A DNA stretch of 64,000 nt from Candidatus Gagatemarchaeum stordalenia (GTDB taxonomy: Archaea > Thermoproteota > Nitrososphaeria > Nitrososphaerales > Gagatemarchaeaceae): contig PLUF01000115.1 in assembly GCA_003164815.1 (NCBI GenBank), positions 1-64,000 of the forward strand, in the 5' to 3' direction. Made by a program: the position numbers and the translations under genes. Of this stretch, positions 1 through 8,620 are shown piece by piece (the first letter of the stretch is position 1; every line of letters starts with the position of its first letter). The notes below the pieces were generated by a model. It was given only the letters and a program-made list of their open reading frames with translations, was not told where the DNA came from and made no database searches.

Positions 1-130
1 TCAGCTGAGCGACATAGGAGAACCGGTTCATCGCTGATTGGTTTCGGTCTGGGGTCGCCTCCATATCTATATTGTCAATATTGATAATGTTGCGAACGCT
101 TATACTCATCCCAAATGAATATGGCATTGA

Positions 131-391
131 GTGAAAAGAGAAATGGCAATGGAATCAGCAATGACCGAAGAGGAAGTCGGTCGGGTCCACGGAAGCAGCG
201 GCGCCGTCGATTTCGGCAGGATAGAGTTCCTCGAGATCATCAACGTGGAGAAGCCGAGAATAATATACAGGAGCCAGGGAAAGCACTTCTTCTTCCTCGC
301 AGGTCTTGCGGTCCGCACCTCGGAGTGCACGGATTCGGACTTCGAGTCCAGCCACGTGCTTCTTCCGTGGCTCTCCGAATCCGCTAACTAG
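131..391 (+). CDS. small hypothetical protein (86 aa)
   Basis: A GTG-started ORF of 86 residues. I recognise no family. The central part (about residues 28-60) has a regular alternation of hydrophobic and charged residues (RIEFLEIINVEKPRIIYRS), which looks more like a folded protein than the frames on the other strand. A TATA-like TTATAC at 100-105 lies about 28 bases before the GTG, which fits a leaderless transcript. In-frame ATG codons at 143, 149 and 161 are alternative starts. It converges with the AbrB-PhoU gene downstream. It could still be a chance ORF. Confidence 0.4.
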   Translation: MKREMAMESAMTEEEVGRVHGSSGAVDFGRIEFLEIINVEKPRIIYRSQGKHFFFLAGLAVRTSECTDSDFESSHVLLPWLSESAN

Positions 392-410
392 AGGTCTGCC
401 CTAGGGCTTC

Positions 411-1487
411 TCAAGACGCCCTGAGCAGATGGCCTTCAGCGGAGGCCGGCATCGAGCCCTCCGTGTTCATGTTTATCACTACCTCCGCGATGTCCGCCGC
501 GTACTCCGCCGTCCGTCGGATGTCCTCCACGATCAGAGGTAGAACCTGGTCCGACTCGCTCTCCTTCGTCTTCTCGATAAGGTTGAGGAGGTCCTCCTGC
601 AGGACTTCAGCCTCCTTGGCCTGTTCCACCACGTTGTCGGCCGACTCGTAGTCTCCCTTCGAAAGGGCGAGCCCCGCTTTCTCGAATAGCCCGACGCTGA
701 ACTCGCTCATCTTGAGGACCTTCTCGAGGATGGCCTGGCTCACCTGGCCGTCGATGTGCAGCACTCCCTCCGCTATCTTGTTGGCGTGGTCGGCGACACG
801 CTCCACGCTCTTGACTATGAGCCTGTAGTCGAGGCAGTCCCTCCTGTTCTTCAGCTCTATCTCCCGCAGGATGAAGTCGCTCTGGACCGCCATGTTGAGC
901 TGGCGGATTGCGTACAGGCTGAACCTGTCGACCTCGTCGTCCGACTTTGTCACCGCGCTCGCTGTGTCCATGTCCAGTTTGACCAGCGCGCGTATCGAGT
1001 CCCGGTGCATCGACTCGGCTATCAGGAACATCCGCTTCAGGACGTTCTTGACGCTTAGCTCAGGATAGCTCAGGAGGACCTGGAGGGTAATACCTTCCCT
1101 CGAGTCCGCGATAATCTCTGTCCCGATGAGGTGCCGGCGGGAGGCCTCCTTGACCGCGTCCCTCTGGGCCGAGGTGAGAAGCCCCTCTTTGGCCTTCACG
1201 TGGATGGTGCTATAGCCAAGGAGGTATATCGAGATCAGGCGCCTGACAATCGAGTCGGTCTTGTTCTTGGGAAGGACCTCCAAGATGGCCTCGGCTTTGG
1301 CCGTCGTGATCCTCCCTAGACGTGGGGTGATGATGAGTGACGAGTCTCCCTGCCTCTCCACCGCGACGGATTGCCCCCTTCCCAGTCCCATCTCATCCAC
1401 CCACTTCTTGGGCAGCGCGAGCATGTACGAGGACTTCCCGGAGAACTGAATCTTTCTAACTTCACTTTTTTCATGCTCTTTGGACAC
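411..1487 (-). CDS. AbrB/SpoVT-PhoU phosphate-uptake regulator
   Basis: The protein joins an N-terminal AbrB/SpoVT-like DNA-binding beta segment (VRKIQFSGKSSYMLALPKKW, beginning about residue 10) to a C-terminal region of two PhoU-type three-helix repeats (about residues 120-340, with motifs such as KSVERVADHANKIAE and VEDIRRTAEYAADIAE). This architecture is known in archaea as a phosphate-responsive regulator, so it probably senses phosphate or PstB status and controls the divergent pst operon. I chose the GTG at 1487 because a GGTG element lies about ten bases before it; an ATG at 1517 in the same frame is the longer alternative. A TATA-like AATTATAT about 20-30 bases upstream serves this strand. 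Regulation of pst is inferred from position. Confidence 0.85.
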   Translation of the reverse strand: MSKEHEKSEVRKIQFSGKSSYMLALPKKWVDEMGLGRGQSVAVERQGDSSLIITPRLGRITTAKAEAILEVLPKNKTDSIVRRLISIYLLGYSTIHVKAKEGLLTSAQRDAVKEASRRHLIGTEIIADSREGITLQVLLSYPELSVKNVLKRMFLIAESMHRDSIRALVKLDMDTASAVTKSDDEVDRFSLYAIRQLNMAVQSDFILREIELKNRRDCLDYRLIVKSVERVADHANKIAEGVLHIDGQVSQAILEKVLKMSEFSVGLFEKAGLALSKGDYESADNVVEQAKEAEVLQEDLLNLIEKTKESESDQVLPLIVEDIRRTAEYAADIAEVVINMNTEGSMPASAEGHLLRAS

Positions 1488-1593
1488 GACCAAAACACCT
1501 AGAAAATAGATGCCCATATGGTAGAAGACTTCAATATAATTCCCTTGCGCTTTTCACATATAGAGTAAAAACTGCCCCAAAACTACGAAAAAC

Positions 1594-2892
1594 ATGGCAT
1601 CTTTCTCTGAAAGATATCACAAAAGAAACGGTATGAGTGGAGCGGTCACGGGAATAGTGGTCGTCGTCCTGATAATAGTAGCCGCATTGGCAGGCTATTT
1701 CGCGGCGTCCTCGACTATCTCGGCCTCCACAACGACCTCAACCTCGTTAGTCACAACAACACTCCCCGCAGTCACTAGCACTCAAACTGAGGTGATCAAC
1801 GGCACAGTCACCAAGACCCTGACATCCACCACAACCAGCGTCTCGACCACCATCTCGACTACTACTAGCACCCCGTCCGTAACCGAGATCCTGACAGGCG
1901 CAGGGTCGACCTTCATCTACCCGGTCCTCTCGGCGATGATCGCTCAGTACCAACAGGGAACCCCCTCAGTCCAGATCAACTACCAGAGCATCGGCAGCGG
2001 CGGAGGCATCTCGGCCCTCGAAGGCAAGACGGTAGACTTCGCGGCCTCTGACGCTCCTCTGCAGGCGGCCGACATCGCAAAGGCCCCCAGCGCGCTCACC
2101 ATCCCGGCAACCATCGGAGCGGTCACGGTCGCGTACAACCTCCCCGGCATCAAGAGCAACCTCCACCTCACTGGCAGCGTCGTGGCGGACATCTTCCTCG
2201 GCAAGGTCACGATGTGGAACGACCCTGAGATCACAGCCCTCAACTCCAACGTAACGCTCCCGGCCAAGAGCATCCTCGTGGTGCACAGGTCCGACAGCTC
2301 GGGAACCACCTTCACCTTCACAGGCTATCTCAGCATAGTCAGCCCCGCCTGGAACTCCACCGTTGGCCAAGCAAAGAGCGTCGCATGGCCTGTCGGCCTG
2401 GGCTCTAACGGAAACGCCGGAGTCGCAGGAGTCGTGCAGGGCACCTCGTACACAATCGGGTACGTCGAGCTCGCCTATGCTCTCCAGAACTCAATGACCG
2501 TCGCAGCCATCCAGAACGCCGCAGGGACGTGGAAGCTACCGACTCTATCATCCACCGCCGCAGCTGTCCAAGGAGTCTCTGGCCTGCCCGCAGGCAACGG
2601 CGTCTGGTCTAGCATCAACCTCCTCAACGAGCCAGGAACAAACTCCTACCCGATAGTCACCTTCAGCTACATCATCGTCTACCAGGACCTCAGCGTCGTG
2701 AACGGGCAGTCTCTGGCCAAGGCAACAGCACTCGTCAACTTCCTATGGTGGGAAGTCGGCAACACAGCCCAGACCCTTGCAGGAAGCCTCTCGTACGTCC
2801 CTCTGCCCGCGAACGTCGTAGCACTGGACGAAGCGACAATCAAGACAATCACTTTCAACGGCCAAGCAATCTCGATCACGGCAACGCAGTAG
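1594..2892 (+). CDS. pstS: phosphate ABC transporter substrate-binding protein PstS
   Basis: This is the extracytoplasmic phosphate receptor of the PstSCAB transporter, 432 residues long. Residues 17-38 form one hydrophobic N-terminal anchor, followed by a Ser/Thr-rich linker (about 40-96) that probably spans the cell surface layer and may be glycosylated. The periplasmic-binding fold starts at the typical phosphate-contact motif GAGSTF (about residue 101), and a second ligand-side motif RSDSSGTT lies near residue 230. CATATAG at 1556-1562 lies about 32 bases before the ATG, so the message is probably leaderless. ATG 1633 is a possible internal start, but would leave less cytoplasmic sequence. 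The linker and anchor are typical of archaeal PstS. Confidence 0.95.
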   Translation: MASFSERYHKRNGMSGAVTGIVVVVLIIVAALAGYFAASSTISASTTTSTSLVTTTLPAVTSTQTEVINGTVTKTLTSTTTSVSTTISTTTSTPSVTEILTGAGSTFIYPVLSAMIAQYQQGTPSVQINYQSIGSGGGISALEGKTVDFAASDAPLQAADIAKAPSALTIPATIGAVTVAYNLPGIKSNLHLTGSVVADIFLGKVTMWNDPEITALNSNVTLPAKSILVVHRSDSSGTTFTFTGYLSIVSPAWNSTVGQAKSVAWPVGLGSNGNAGVAGVVQGTSYTIGYVELAYALQNSMTVAAIQNAAGTWKLPTLSSTAAAVQGVSGLPAGNGVWSSINLLNEPGTNSYPIVTFSYIIVYQDLSVVNGQSLAKATALVNFLWWEVGNTAQTLAGSLSYVPLPANVVALDEATIKTITFNGQAISITATQ

Positions 2893-2937
2893 TGGTGTCA
2901 GTGGAAACTACACCACCTCCCCTCTTAATTTTTTATT
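2892..2937 (+). terminator. hairpin plus T-rich tract between pstS and pstC
   Basis: GTGGTGT (2892-2898) pairs with ACACCAC (2910-2916) around an 11-base loop and is followed by a T-rich stretch at 2924-2937. This resembles an intrinsic terminator or attenuator and would let pstS be made in excess of the membrane genes. The same T-rich block lies about 30 bases before the pstC ATG, so it may also act as a TATA box for a second, leaderless pstCAB transcript. Confidence 0.5.
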
Positions 2938-2964
2938 CAGTCCCGAAGTGGAACTCCATTTGAC

Positions 2965-3909
2965 ATGAACCTTAGATTGACGGCGGACAATCTCTTCAAG
3001 GTCATCACGGGCGTTGTCGCGGCAGCGGCGCTGTTCATACTGCTTCTCACAGGAACGACCCTCCTCAACGGCGCGCTACCTGTAATCGAAAAGTTCGGCC
3101 TCTACTTCTTCTTCGGGACAAAGTGGAACCCCGTACCTGGTAGGTACATCTTCGGCGCCCTCCCCTATCTCGAGGGAACCCTCGTAACATCGGCGATAGC
3201 ACTGGTGGTGGGGGTTCCCGTCAGTCTCGGAATTGCGATCTTTGTCGTGGAGATGGCCCCTCGCAGTGTGAGGGTACCCGTATCTTACATGGTTGAGCTT
3301 CTTGCCGCGGTCCCGAGCGTAATCTACGGTCTTTGGGGGCTGTTCGTCTTTCGATTCTGGGTCGTCGACTACATCGAGAACCCGCTCCACAACTACCTGG
3401 GGTGGATTCCGGTCTTCAGCGGGACGCCCTTCGGACTCGACGTCCTGACGGCGGGGCTCATCCTCTCGATAATGATCATACCCACGGTCTCCTCGATATC
3501 GAGAGAGGTTATCTCCGCCGTTCCAAACTCAGTCAGGGAAGGCGCCTACAGCATCGGGGCAACCAAGTGGGAGGTCATCAGGAACTGGGTCATCACCTAC
3601 GGGCGCTCCGGCATATTCGGGGCGATAATCCTCGGCTTGGGGAGGGCGGTAGGAGAGACCATGGCGGTAACGATGGTCATCGGAAACACCGTAGGGCCGG
3701 CGGCGATTCCGTCCTCGCTCTTCAAGGGGAGCCAGACGATGGCCTCCCTCATCGCAAACGGGTTCCTCGAAGCGAGTCCAGGCACTCTGGAGATATCGGC
3801 CTACATCGGGGTCGGGCTCATCCTCCTGTTCCTCGGTCTCGCGATAAACATCTTCGCAGCAGTGCTCGTGACGAGAGTCCTCAAGGTCAAGGGAGGCGCG
3901 GTGGAGTAG
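2965..3909 (+). CDS. pstC: phosphate ABC transporter permease PstC
   Basis: One of the two membrane channel subunits of the PstSCAB phosphate importer, 314 residues with about six membrane helices. The ABC-permease EAA loop, which docks to PstB, is visible as VREGAYSIGATKWEVIRNWV around residues 190-210, followed by the IFGAIILGLGRAVGETMAV stretch typical of PstC. It follows pstS and ends 2 bases before pstA, so pstC, pstA and pstB form a tight unit. Confidence 0.95.
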   Translation: MNLRLTADNLFKVITGVVAAAALFILLLTGTTLLNGALPVIEKFGLYFFFGTKWNPVPGRYIFGALPYLEGTLVTSAIALVVGVPVSLGIAIFVVEMAPRSVRVPVSYMVELLAAVPSVIYGLWGLFVFRFWVVDYIENPLHNYLGWIPVFSGTPFGLDVLTAGLILSIMIIPTVSSISREVISAVPNSVREGAYSIGATKWEVIRNWVITYGRSGIFGAIILGLGRAVGETMAVTMVIGNTVGPAAIPSSLFKGSQTMASLIANGFLEASPGTLEISAYIGVGLILLFLGLAINIFAAVLVTRVLKVKGGAVE

Positions 3910-3911
3910 GA

Positions 3912-4754
3912 ATGTCCAGCTACGCCTTCCGGAAGTTCAAGAACAGGCTGTTCTTCTGCCTGGGCATCGTCGCCGTAGTTGTCGCCTTGGTCCCTCTCGG
4001 GAGCATCATCATCGAAGTCGTGGTCAAAGGCGCACCCGAGCTGAGCATCGGCTTCCTCACAGAGGCGCCGGGCGTAGTAGGCCAGAGCGCGGGAGGAATA
4101 GGGCCTGCGATCCAGGGAAGCCTGATTCTGATAGGCCTCACCAGCGCCATCGGAATCCCAATCGGCATACTCTCAGGGATATACCTCGCGGAGTTTGGGA
4201 ACAATATCTACGGGACGCTTATGAGGATGTTCAGCGACGTCCTCACGGAATTCCCCTCGATCGTGGTCGGGGTGACGATCTTTCTGGCCTTCGTCCTGTA
4301 TGTGGGGCACTTCTCCCCGCTGGCGGGGGCCTTCGCGCTCTCCTTCATTCTGATTCCAATAGTCTCCAGGACCACCGAGGAGTCGATGAAGCTCGTCCCC
4401 AATTCGATTCGGGAAGCATCTCTGGCCCTTGGGGTCCGGAGATGGAGGACGACAATCAGCGTGGTCCTGACGGCGGCCAAGGCGGGGCTCATCACCGGTG
4501 CGCTGCTGGCCGTCGCGAGGATCGCAGGAGAGACCGCGCCCCTGATCATGACGGTGCTCGGGAACTCGTACTTCTTCCAAGGGTTCAACGAACCCATCGA
4601 CGCGCTCCCCCTCCGAATCTGGCGCGACGCACTTCAACCGTACCCGGCTTTCATAGCGCAGGGGTGGGGCGCTGCCTTGGTCCTAATTTTAATAGTACTG
4701 ACCATAAACGTAGGTGTAAGAATTGCAAGCCGCGGCAGGCGCGGCTTCCGGTGA
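3912..4754 (+). CDS. pstA: phosphate ABC transporter permease PstA
   Basis: The second channel subunit of PstSCAB, 280 residues with about six membrane helices. The EAA loop reads [20 protein letters not shown], followed by [16 protein letters not shown], which is diagnostic for PstA. The ATG at 3912 lies 2 bases after the pstC stop and gives the normal family length; the reading frame stays open far upstream inside pstC, but that extension is only overlap. The last bases run into the ribosome-binding region of pstB. Confidence 0.95.
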   Translation: MSSYAFRKFKNRLFFCLGIVAVVVALVPLGSIIIEVVVKGAPELSIGFLTEAPGVVGQSAGGIGPAIQGSLILIGLTSAIGIPIGILSGIYLAEFGNNIYGTLMRMFSDVLTEFPSIVVGVTIFLAFVLYVGHFSPLAGAFALSFILIPIVSRTTEESMKLVPNSIREASLALGVRRWRTTISVVLTAAKAGLITGALLAVARIAGETAPLIMTVLGNSYFFQGFNEPIDALPLRIWRDALQPYPAFIAQGWGAALVLILIVLTINVGVRIASRGRRGFR

Positions 4755-4761
4755 TTCAATA

Positions 4762-5598
4762 GTGAGTACCACAATGGAGTCTGAAAAACGACCCGATAGA
4801 ATGCAGAAGGGGGACGACCGAAGCGTGACCTTCCAGAGCGGCAGCGAGAAGGTCAGGACCGTCGGCCTGAACGCCTGGTTCGGCACCAAGCAGGCCCTCA
4901 AGGGCATAACCGCGTCGTTCCAGGCCAACATGGTGACCGCCATAATCGGCCCCTCGGGATGCGGCAAGTCCACCTTCGTGAGGTGCTTGAACAGGATGCA
5001 CGAACTTACGCCGAATTCAAGAGTCACAGGGGACGTCCTGCTCGACGCGGAGAACATCTACGCGCCCAAGGTCGACCCGGTCCTTATTCGGCGACGCGTC
5101 GGCATGGTCTTCCAGAAACCCAACCCGTTCCCGACCATGACCATCTACGACAATGTCGCAGCGGGCCTGAAGCTAACCGGGATGAAGAAGGGGAAGAATC
5201 TGGACGAGGTAGTAGAGCGGTGCCTCCGCCAGGTCAGTCTCTGGGATGAAGTGAAGGACGACCTCAAGAAGCCTGGGACCAGCATATCCGGCGGCCAGCA
5301 GCAGCGCCTCTGCATCGCACGCGCGATCGCGATGGAGCCGGAAGTGATCCTAATGGACGAACCGTGTTCGGCGCTCGACCCGATAGCTACGGCCAAGATC
5401 GAGCAGCTCATGGTCCAACTGCAGGAGAAATACACGGTGATTGTGGTGACGCACAACATGCAACAGGCAGCGAGGGTCGCCGACTCGACAGCCTTCTTCT
5501 ATCTTGGAGAGCTGATAGAGTACGGTCCGACCACGCAGATCTTCGAGAATCCCAAGGAACAGCTGACCGAGCAGTACATCACGGGGAAGATGGGCTAG
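4762..5598 (+). CDS. pstB: phosphate ABC transporter ATPase PstB
   Basis: The cytoplasmic ATPase that powers phosphate import. Walker A is GPSGCGKST, the signature is SGGQQQR and Walker B is VILMDEP, with the PstB-specific phrase [11 protein letters not shown] following Walker A. I chose GTG 4762, just after the pstA stop, because a GGTGA element at 4750-4754 sits seven bases before it; ATG 4774 is an alternative. The first about 25 residues are polar and probably unstructured, giving a length slightly above a usual PstB. Confidence 0.95.
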   Translation: MSTTMESEKRPDRMQKGDDRSVTFQSGSEKVRTVGLNAWFGTKQALKGITASFQANMVTAIIGPSGCGKSTFVRCLNRMHELTPNSRVTGDVLLDAENIYAPKVDPVLIRRRVGMVFQKPNPFPTMTIYDNVAAGLKLTGMKKGKNLDEVVERCLRQVSLWDEVKDDLKKPGTSISGGQQQRLCIARAIAMEPEVILMDEPCSALDPIATAKIEQLMVQLQEKYTVIVVTHNMQQAARVADSTAFFYLGELIEYGPTTQIFENPKEQLTEQYITGKMG

Positions 5599-5610
5599 GT
5601 GAACTGAGAA

Positions 5611-6243
5611 ATGCGCCTAATGGAAATCGGTCTGGACAAGTTGACCAAGCTGGTCCTCGAGATGGCCACGCTCTCGGAAGCCACTGTCAACAAGGCGATC
5701 GAAGCCTACTCCAGCGGCATAAACGTCCGGGACGAGGTGTACGCTAGGTCCGAGCAGCTGGAGCTCCTGCAGGACGACGTCAACGACCTGGCGACGGAGA
5801 TGATTGCCCGCTACCAGCCCGTCGCCACCGACCTCCGCTTCATCACCACGGCGATGGAGATAAGCTACGGGTACTCGAGGCTCGGACGCTACGCCTACGA
5901 CATCACCGACGTCCTCTCGCTGTTCGAAGACCTGACCTACTGTGACAAGAGCCAGGTCGTGCTGGCGGGAAAGACCGTAGCCGATATGATACGCATCAGC
6001 ATAAAGTCATTTGCGGAGCGCGATATCCTTCAAGCCGGACGGCTCAAGGCCATGGACAACATAGTCGACGACATATACCGCGGCTACCTCAAGACTCTGA
6101 CGAAGGGAGGCGCCGAAGATATGCGGTGCTATGTCTCCGGGACCTTGGTGCTCAGGTATCTGGAGCGGATCGCCGATCATGCCGAGGATGTCGGAGAAGC
6201 CGTCGTCTACACCGTTACTGGGAAGCGGGTATCGAAGAAATAG
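5611..6243 (+). CDS. phoU: phosphate signalling complex protein PhoU
   Basis: A PhoU of 210 residues with two three-helix repeats; metal-site motifs such as ATDLRFITTAMEISYGYSRLGRYA (first repeat) and LERIADHAEDVGE (second repeat) are clear. PhoU binds the transporter and turns down uptake when phosphate is plentiful. GGTGA lies about nine bases before the ATG, and the gene follows pstB by 12 bases, closing the pst operon. This locus therefore has two PhoU proteins: this stand-alone one and the AbrB fusion encoded divergently. Confidence 0.95.
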   Translation: MRLMEIGLDKLTKLVLEMATLSEATVNKAIEAYSSGINVRDEVYARSEQLELLQDDVNDLATEMIARYQPVATDLRFITTAMEISYGYSRLGRYAYDITDVLSLFEDLTYCDKSQVVLAGKTVADMIRISIKSFAERDILQAGRLKAMDNIVDDIYRGYLKTLTKGGAEDMRCYVSGTLVLRYLERIADHAEDVGEAVVYTVTGKRVSKK

Positions 6244-6465
6244 TCCCTACGGCGTCCGACAACGCTCCTCGAGCGCACTGGGTCCGAAGTCCCGTGGTTC
6301 CGCATGACGCCACTGGTCAGCGAGGATCCGGACTCAAGGCTGATGGATCGAGGTGCGTCAAAGAGTCTCGTTCCACCGAATCTTGCAAGCCCCTAGGGCA
6401 ACCGGGGATGATTGAGCTTTGGCGGTTCGACGAACAATTCCGTTGCTGGTTGAAGGAAAGTGAAG

Positions 6466-6586
6466 CGGCGTGGGACCGATTTGAACGGTCGACCAACAGG
6501 TTTCTATGGTTTTGCAGCCCTAACAGCCTGCTGCTCTACCATGTCTCCCAATTGCGCGCTGGTCGCAATTACTGAGCTACCACGCC
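6466..6586 (-). tRNA. tRNA-Asn (GTT) with canonical intron and extra D-loop insertion
   Basis: On the minus strand, acceptor arms GGCGTGG and CCACGCC pair fully, the D stem is GCTC/GAGC, the anticodon stem GCAGG/CCTGT and the T arm GACCG-TTCAAAT-CGGTC. The anticodon GTT lies at 6522-6524. A 19-base intron at 6502-6520 sits at the canonical 37/38 site, and its borders form a bulge-helix-bulge: helix CTGT/ATAG flanked by three-base bulges TAG and AAA. The D loop is 37 bases instead of the usual 7-11 and contains a perfect seven-pair hairpin AATTGCG/CGCAATT (6550-6570). This is probably a second, non-canonical intron. No CCA is encoded. Confidence 0.9.
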
Positions 6587-6615
6587 AAGCTTCAGCGGCG
6601 CTCTCCAGAGTATGT

Positions 6616-6623
6616 GTATATGA
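6616..6623 (-). promoter_or_regulatory. TATA-like box of tRNA-Asn
   Basis: On the minus strand this reads TCATATAC and is centred about 33 bases before the tRNA 5' end, the normal distance for an archaeal tRNA promoter. Confidence 0.5.
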
Positions 6624-6749
6624 AATTACCTGTGATTGAATCCCGCTCTGGCGAACCTCTCAGAGCTTCCTGCGTTCGACGCCGGGCGGGAGCGCCAGTT
6701 ATGCGGGGCAACCAATGCTTATAACACGTTACCACTGGCGCGTGATTAG

Positions 6750-7661
6750 ATGTCCGCGCTGCGACTCAGCGTATGGTTCAAGGAGGTCCGGGCGCCATTT
6801 CTGCTCCTTCCGACGATATTCGTGCCTCTTGGCGTGGCCGTCGCTTGGGTCCACGGCAGCTTCGACCTCTCCACTGCAATCCTGACGTTCGTCGCAGCGG
6901 TCTGCATGCACGCCAGTGTGAACGTCCTGAACGACTACTTTGACTTCAGGAGCGGTCTGGACCTCGCGACGACGCCCACACCCTTCAGCGGCGGCAGCAG
7001 GGTTCTCCCGGAGCGGGAGCTGACACCGAGGAGCGTGCTCCTCGCCGGCATCGCCTTCCTCGGCGTAGGCCTCGCGATAGGCGTCTACTTCCTGTTCCAG
7101 TTCGCCTTCAGTCCCGTGCTCCTTGCGATAATCGCCATCTCGTCGGTTGCTATAGTGGCCTATACCACGGTGCTCTCTCGCTGGGGGGTAGGCGAGCTCG
7201 TGGCCGGCCTGAACTTCGGACCGCTCCTTATCCTGGGGACTTACTTCCTCCAGACAGGGAGCTTGGCCGTCGAGCCCTTCGTTCTCGGGACGACGCTCGG
7301 CATCATGGTAGCGGGGATCCTCTACATCAACGAGTTCCCCGACACGTTCGCCGACATGGAGGTCGGAAGGCGGCATCTTGTCGTGAGGTGGGGCAAGGCA
7401 AAGGCCGCGGCCCGCTTCCGGGTCCTCGTCCTCGGCGCTTACGTCGTGCTTGTGGCCGGCGTGGTCACTGGTTTCGTTACGCCCGTGGCGCTGATCTCCC
7501 TCCTCGCCCTCCCCAAGGCGTGGGCCGCGACGAGGGTCCTGAGCCGCGAGCACGATAAGGTGATGGAGCTGATACCCGGCATGGCCAACATGGTGATGGC
7601 CACGCTCTGGACCGGCCTGCTCCTACTGGCCGGGTATGTAATAATGGGACTCTTCTTCTAG
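6750..7661 (+). CDS. UbiA-family prenyltransferase, MenA-like
   Basis: An integral-membrane aromatic prenyltransferase of 303 residues with about eight membrane helices. The first Asp-rich motif is NVLNDYFDFRSGLD (about residues 58-71) and the second is NEFPDTFADMEVGRRHLVVRWG (about 191-212). The latter closely resembles 1,4-dihydroxy-2-naphthoate prenyltransferase (MenA), so a role in menaquinone synthesis is the best guess; other UbiA substrates cannot be excluded because no other men gene is in the window. CTTATAAC at 6718-6725 lies about 28 bases before the ATG, suggesting a leaderless message. Confidence 0.8.
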   Translation: MSALRLSVWFKEVRAPFLLLPTIFVPLGVAVAWVHGSFDLSTAILTFVAAVCMHASVNVLNDYFDFRSGLDLATTPTPFSGGSRVLPERELTPRSVLLAGIAFLGVGLAIGVYFLFQFAFSPVLLAIIAISSVAIVAYTTVLSRWGVGELVAGLNFGPLLILGTYFLQTGSLAVEPFVLGTTLGIMVAGILYINEFPDTFADMEVGRRHLVVRWGKAKAAARFRVLVLGAYVVLVAGVVTGFVTPVALISLLALPKAWAATRVLSREHDKVMELIPGMANMVMATLWTGLLLLAGYVIMGLFF

Positions 7662-7715
7662 GCGCCCTTCCAGATGTTCTTGAGCGACTCCCTCACGGAT
7701 AAGGCGAACGACCAG

Positions 7716-7925
7716 TTATTTGTAACGCGCGATTAGGGCGATGGCTCCCACAATCACGAGCAGTCCCCCGCCCAAATAGAATACCGGGACAATCTGGGGA
7801 ACGATGCTGGCGCTGCTCGCTCCCTGGTAGGTGAAGTAAGTCAGTACGAGGCCCAGTACCAGCACGAGGATGCCGACTAGCCTTGTGATCATGCTCACCC
7901 TCGATCCCGGAGCGTCCAGAGTCAT
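7716..7925 (-). CDS. small two-helix membrane protein
   Basis: A 69-residue protein with two predicted membrane helices (about residues 15-34 and 46-66) ending in a short basic tail; no family recognised. The ATG at 7925 is preferred to the TTG at 7952 because a TTATTTAG box lies about 28 bases before it, fitting leaderless transcription. It converges with the prenyltransferase gene. Confidence 0.6.
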   Translation of the reverse strand: MTLDAPGSRVSMITRLVGILVLVLGLVLTYFTYQGASSASIVPQIVPVFYLGGGLLVIVGAIALIARYK

Positions 7926-8051
7926 GTCGCTGGTTCCGCGCGCCTTGGGCAACTAAATAAGCTGTTTGATGCTCCCAGGGGGCTCCTCAGAAGCCCGTCC
8001 AGTCCCCGGACGCGAATCATTTAACTGCCGTTTTGAGGAGGGGAACCGCAT

Positions 8052-8423
8052 ATGCCGACCAACGACGAAGAGATACTGGCGGAGCTTCGCGAGATAAAGA
8101 AACTACTGACCCCGGCCCCCGCGGCGGCTGCACCCAAGGGCCTCGTGAACGAGTTCAAGGCCTTCCTTGACAAATATGGGGTCCTCGGCTTGGCCGTCGC
8201 GTTCATCCTCGGCATCTACCTGGGGAACCTGGTCAAGGCGCTCGTGACCGATTTGATTCTCCCCATACTCGGGTACGCGCTTCCCAACATCAAAGACATC
8301 AACACGGTCATGGCGGGCCCCTTCGGCGTAGGCGATTTCGCGAACAACCTGCTGACCTTCATCATCGTCGCCCTGGTGATCTTCCTCATCGTGAAGCTCT
8401 CTACGAAGGCGAAGCTGAAGTAG
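8052..8423 (+). CDS. mscL: MscL-family large-conductance mechanosensitive channel
   Basis: A 123-residue protein with a short N-terminal helix (NDEEILAELREIKKLL), an Ala/Pro linker, and two membrane segments. The first, FLDKYGVLGLAVAFILG (about residues 38-55), and the following VTDLILPI match the MscL pore region; the second lies near 97-114. MscL channels open under membrane tension to release solutes. The extra N-terminal amphipathic helix before the pore segment and the short periplasmic loop differ from bacterial MscL. It stands alone, with a divergent small membrane gene upstream and RNA-like hairpins downstream. Confidence 0.8.
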   Translation: MPTNDEEILAELREIKKLLTPAPAAAAPKGLVNEFKAFLDKYGVLGLAVAFILGIYLGNLVKALVTDLILPILGYALPNIKDINTVMAGPFGVGDFANNLLTFIIVALVIFLIVKLSTKAKLK

Positions 8424-8450
8424 TCAAACCTCGGTAAGACGAAGCGCCAG

Positions 8451-8472
8451 GCCGGCGAGTTTATTCGCCGGC
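8451..8472. terminator. perfect 8-bp GC-rich hairpin downstream of mscL
   Basis: GCCGGCGA (8451-8458) and TCGCCGGC (8465-8472) are perfect inverted repeats around the six-base loop GTTTAT, 28 bases after the mscL stop. It could stop or stabilise the mscL transcript. There is no T-rich tail, so a classical terminator is not certain. Confidence 0.4.
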
Positions 8473-8496
8473 GGCTATGCTCTGAGTACCGGCGGC

Positions 8497-8529
8497 CCCC
8501 AAGACGAGGGTAGAATCCCTCTCTTGGGG
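8497..8529. other. long hairpin with structured-RNA character
   Basis: CCCCAAGA (8497-8504) pairs with TCTTGGGG (8522-8529), and inside it GAGGG (8506-8510) pairs with CCCTC (8517-8521) around TAGAAT, leaving one bulged C. The 13-pair stem lies between mscL and the topoisomerase VI operon, outside any credible reading frame. It may be a terminator structure or part of a small RNA. Confidence 0.4.
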
Positions 8530-8620
8530 TCGTCTAGACCTCACTGAAACTGTCATGATTATAATCTAATTCTTATAGAACCCCTGTGGCGAGACGCTAG
8601 AAAGGAGCTAATCAGGTAAC

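Noticed and set aside
1714-1890. Repeated ACC/ACT/TCG codons as a possible tandem DNA repeat
   Set aside because: It is the Ser/Thr-rich linker of PstS, irregular at DNA level.
3333-3911. N-terminal extension of the pstA frame through pstC
   Set aside because: The frame is merely open within pstC; PstA starts at 3912 with normal length.
6126-6575. 149-residue ORF between phoU and the prenyltransferase
   Set aside because: It overlaps the phoU end and the tRNA-Asn gene and has no protein-like pattern.
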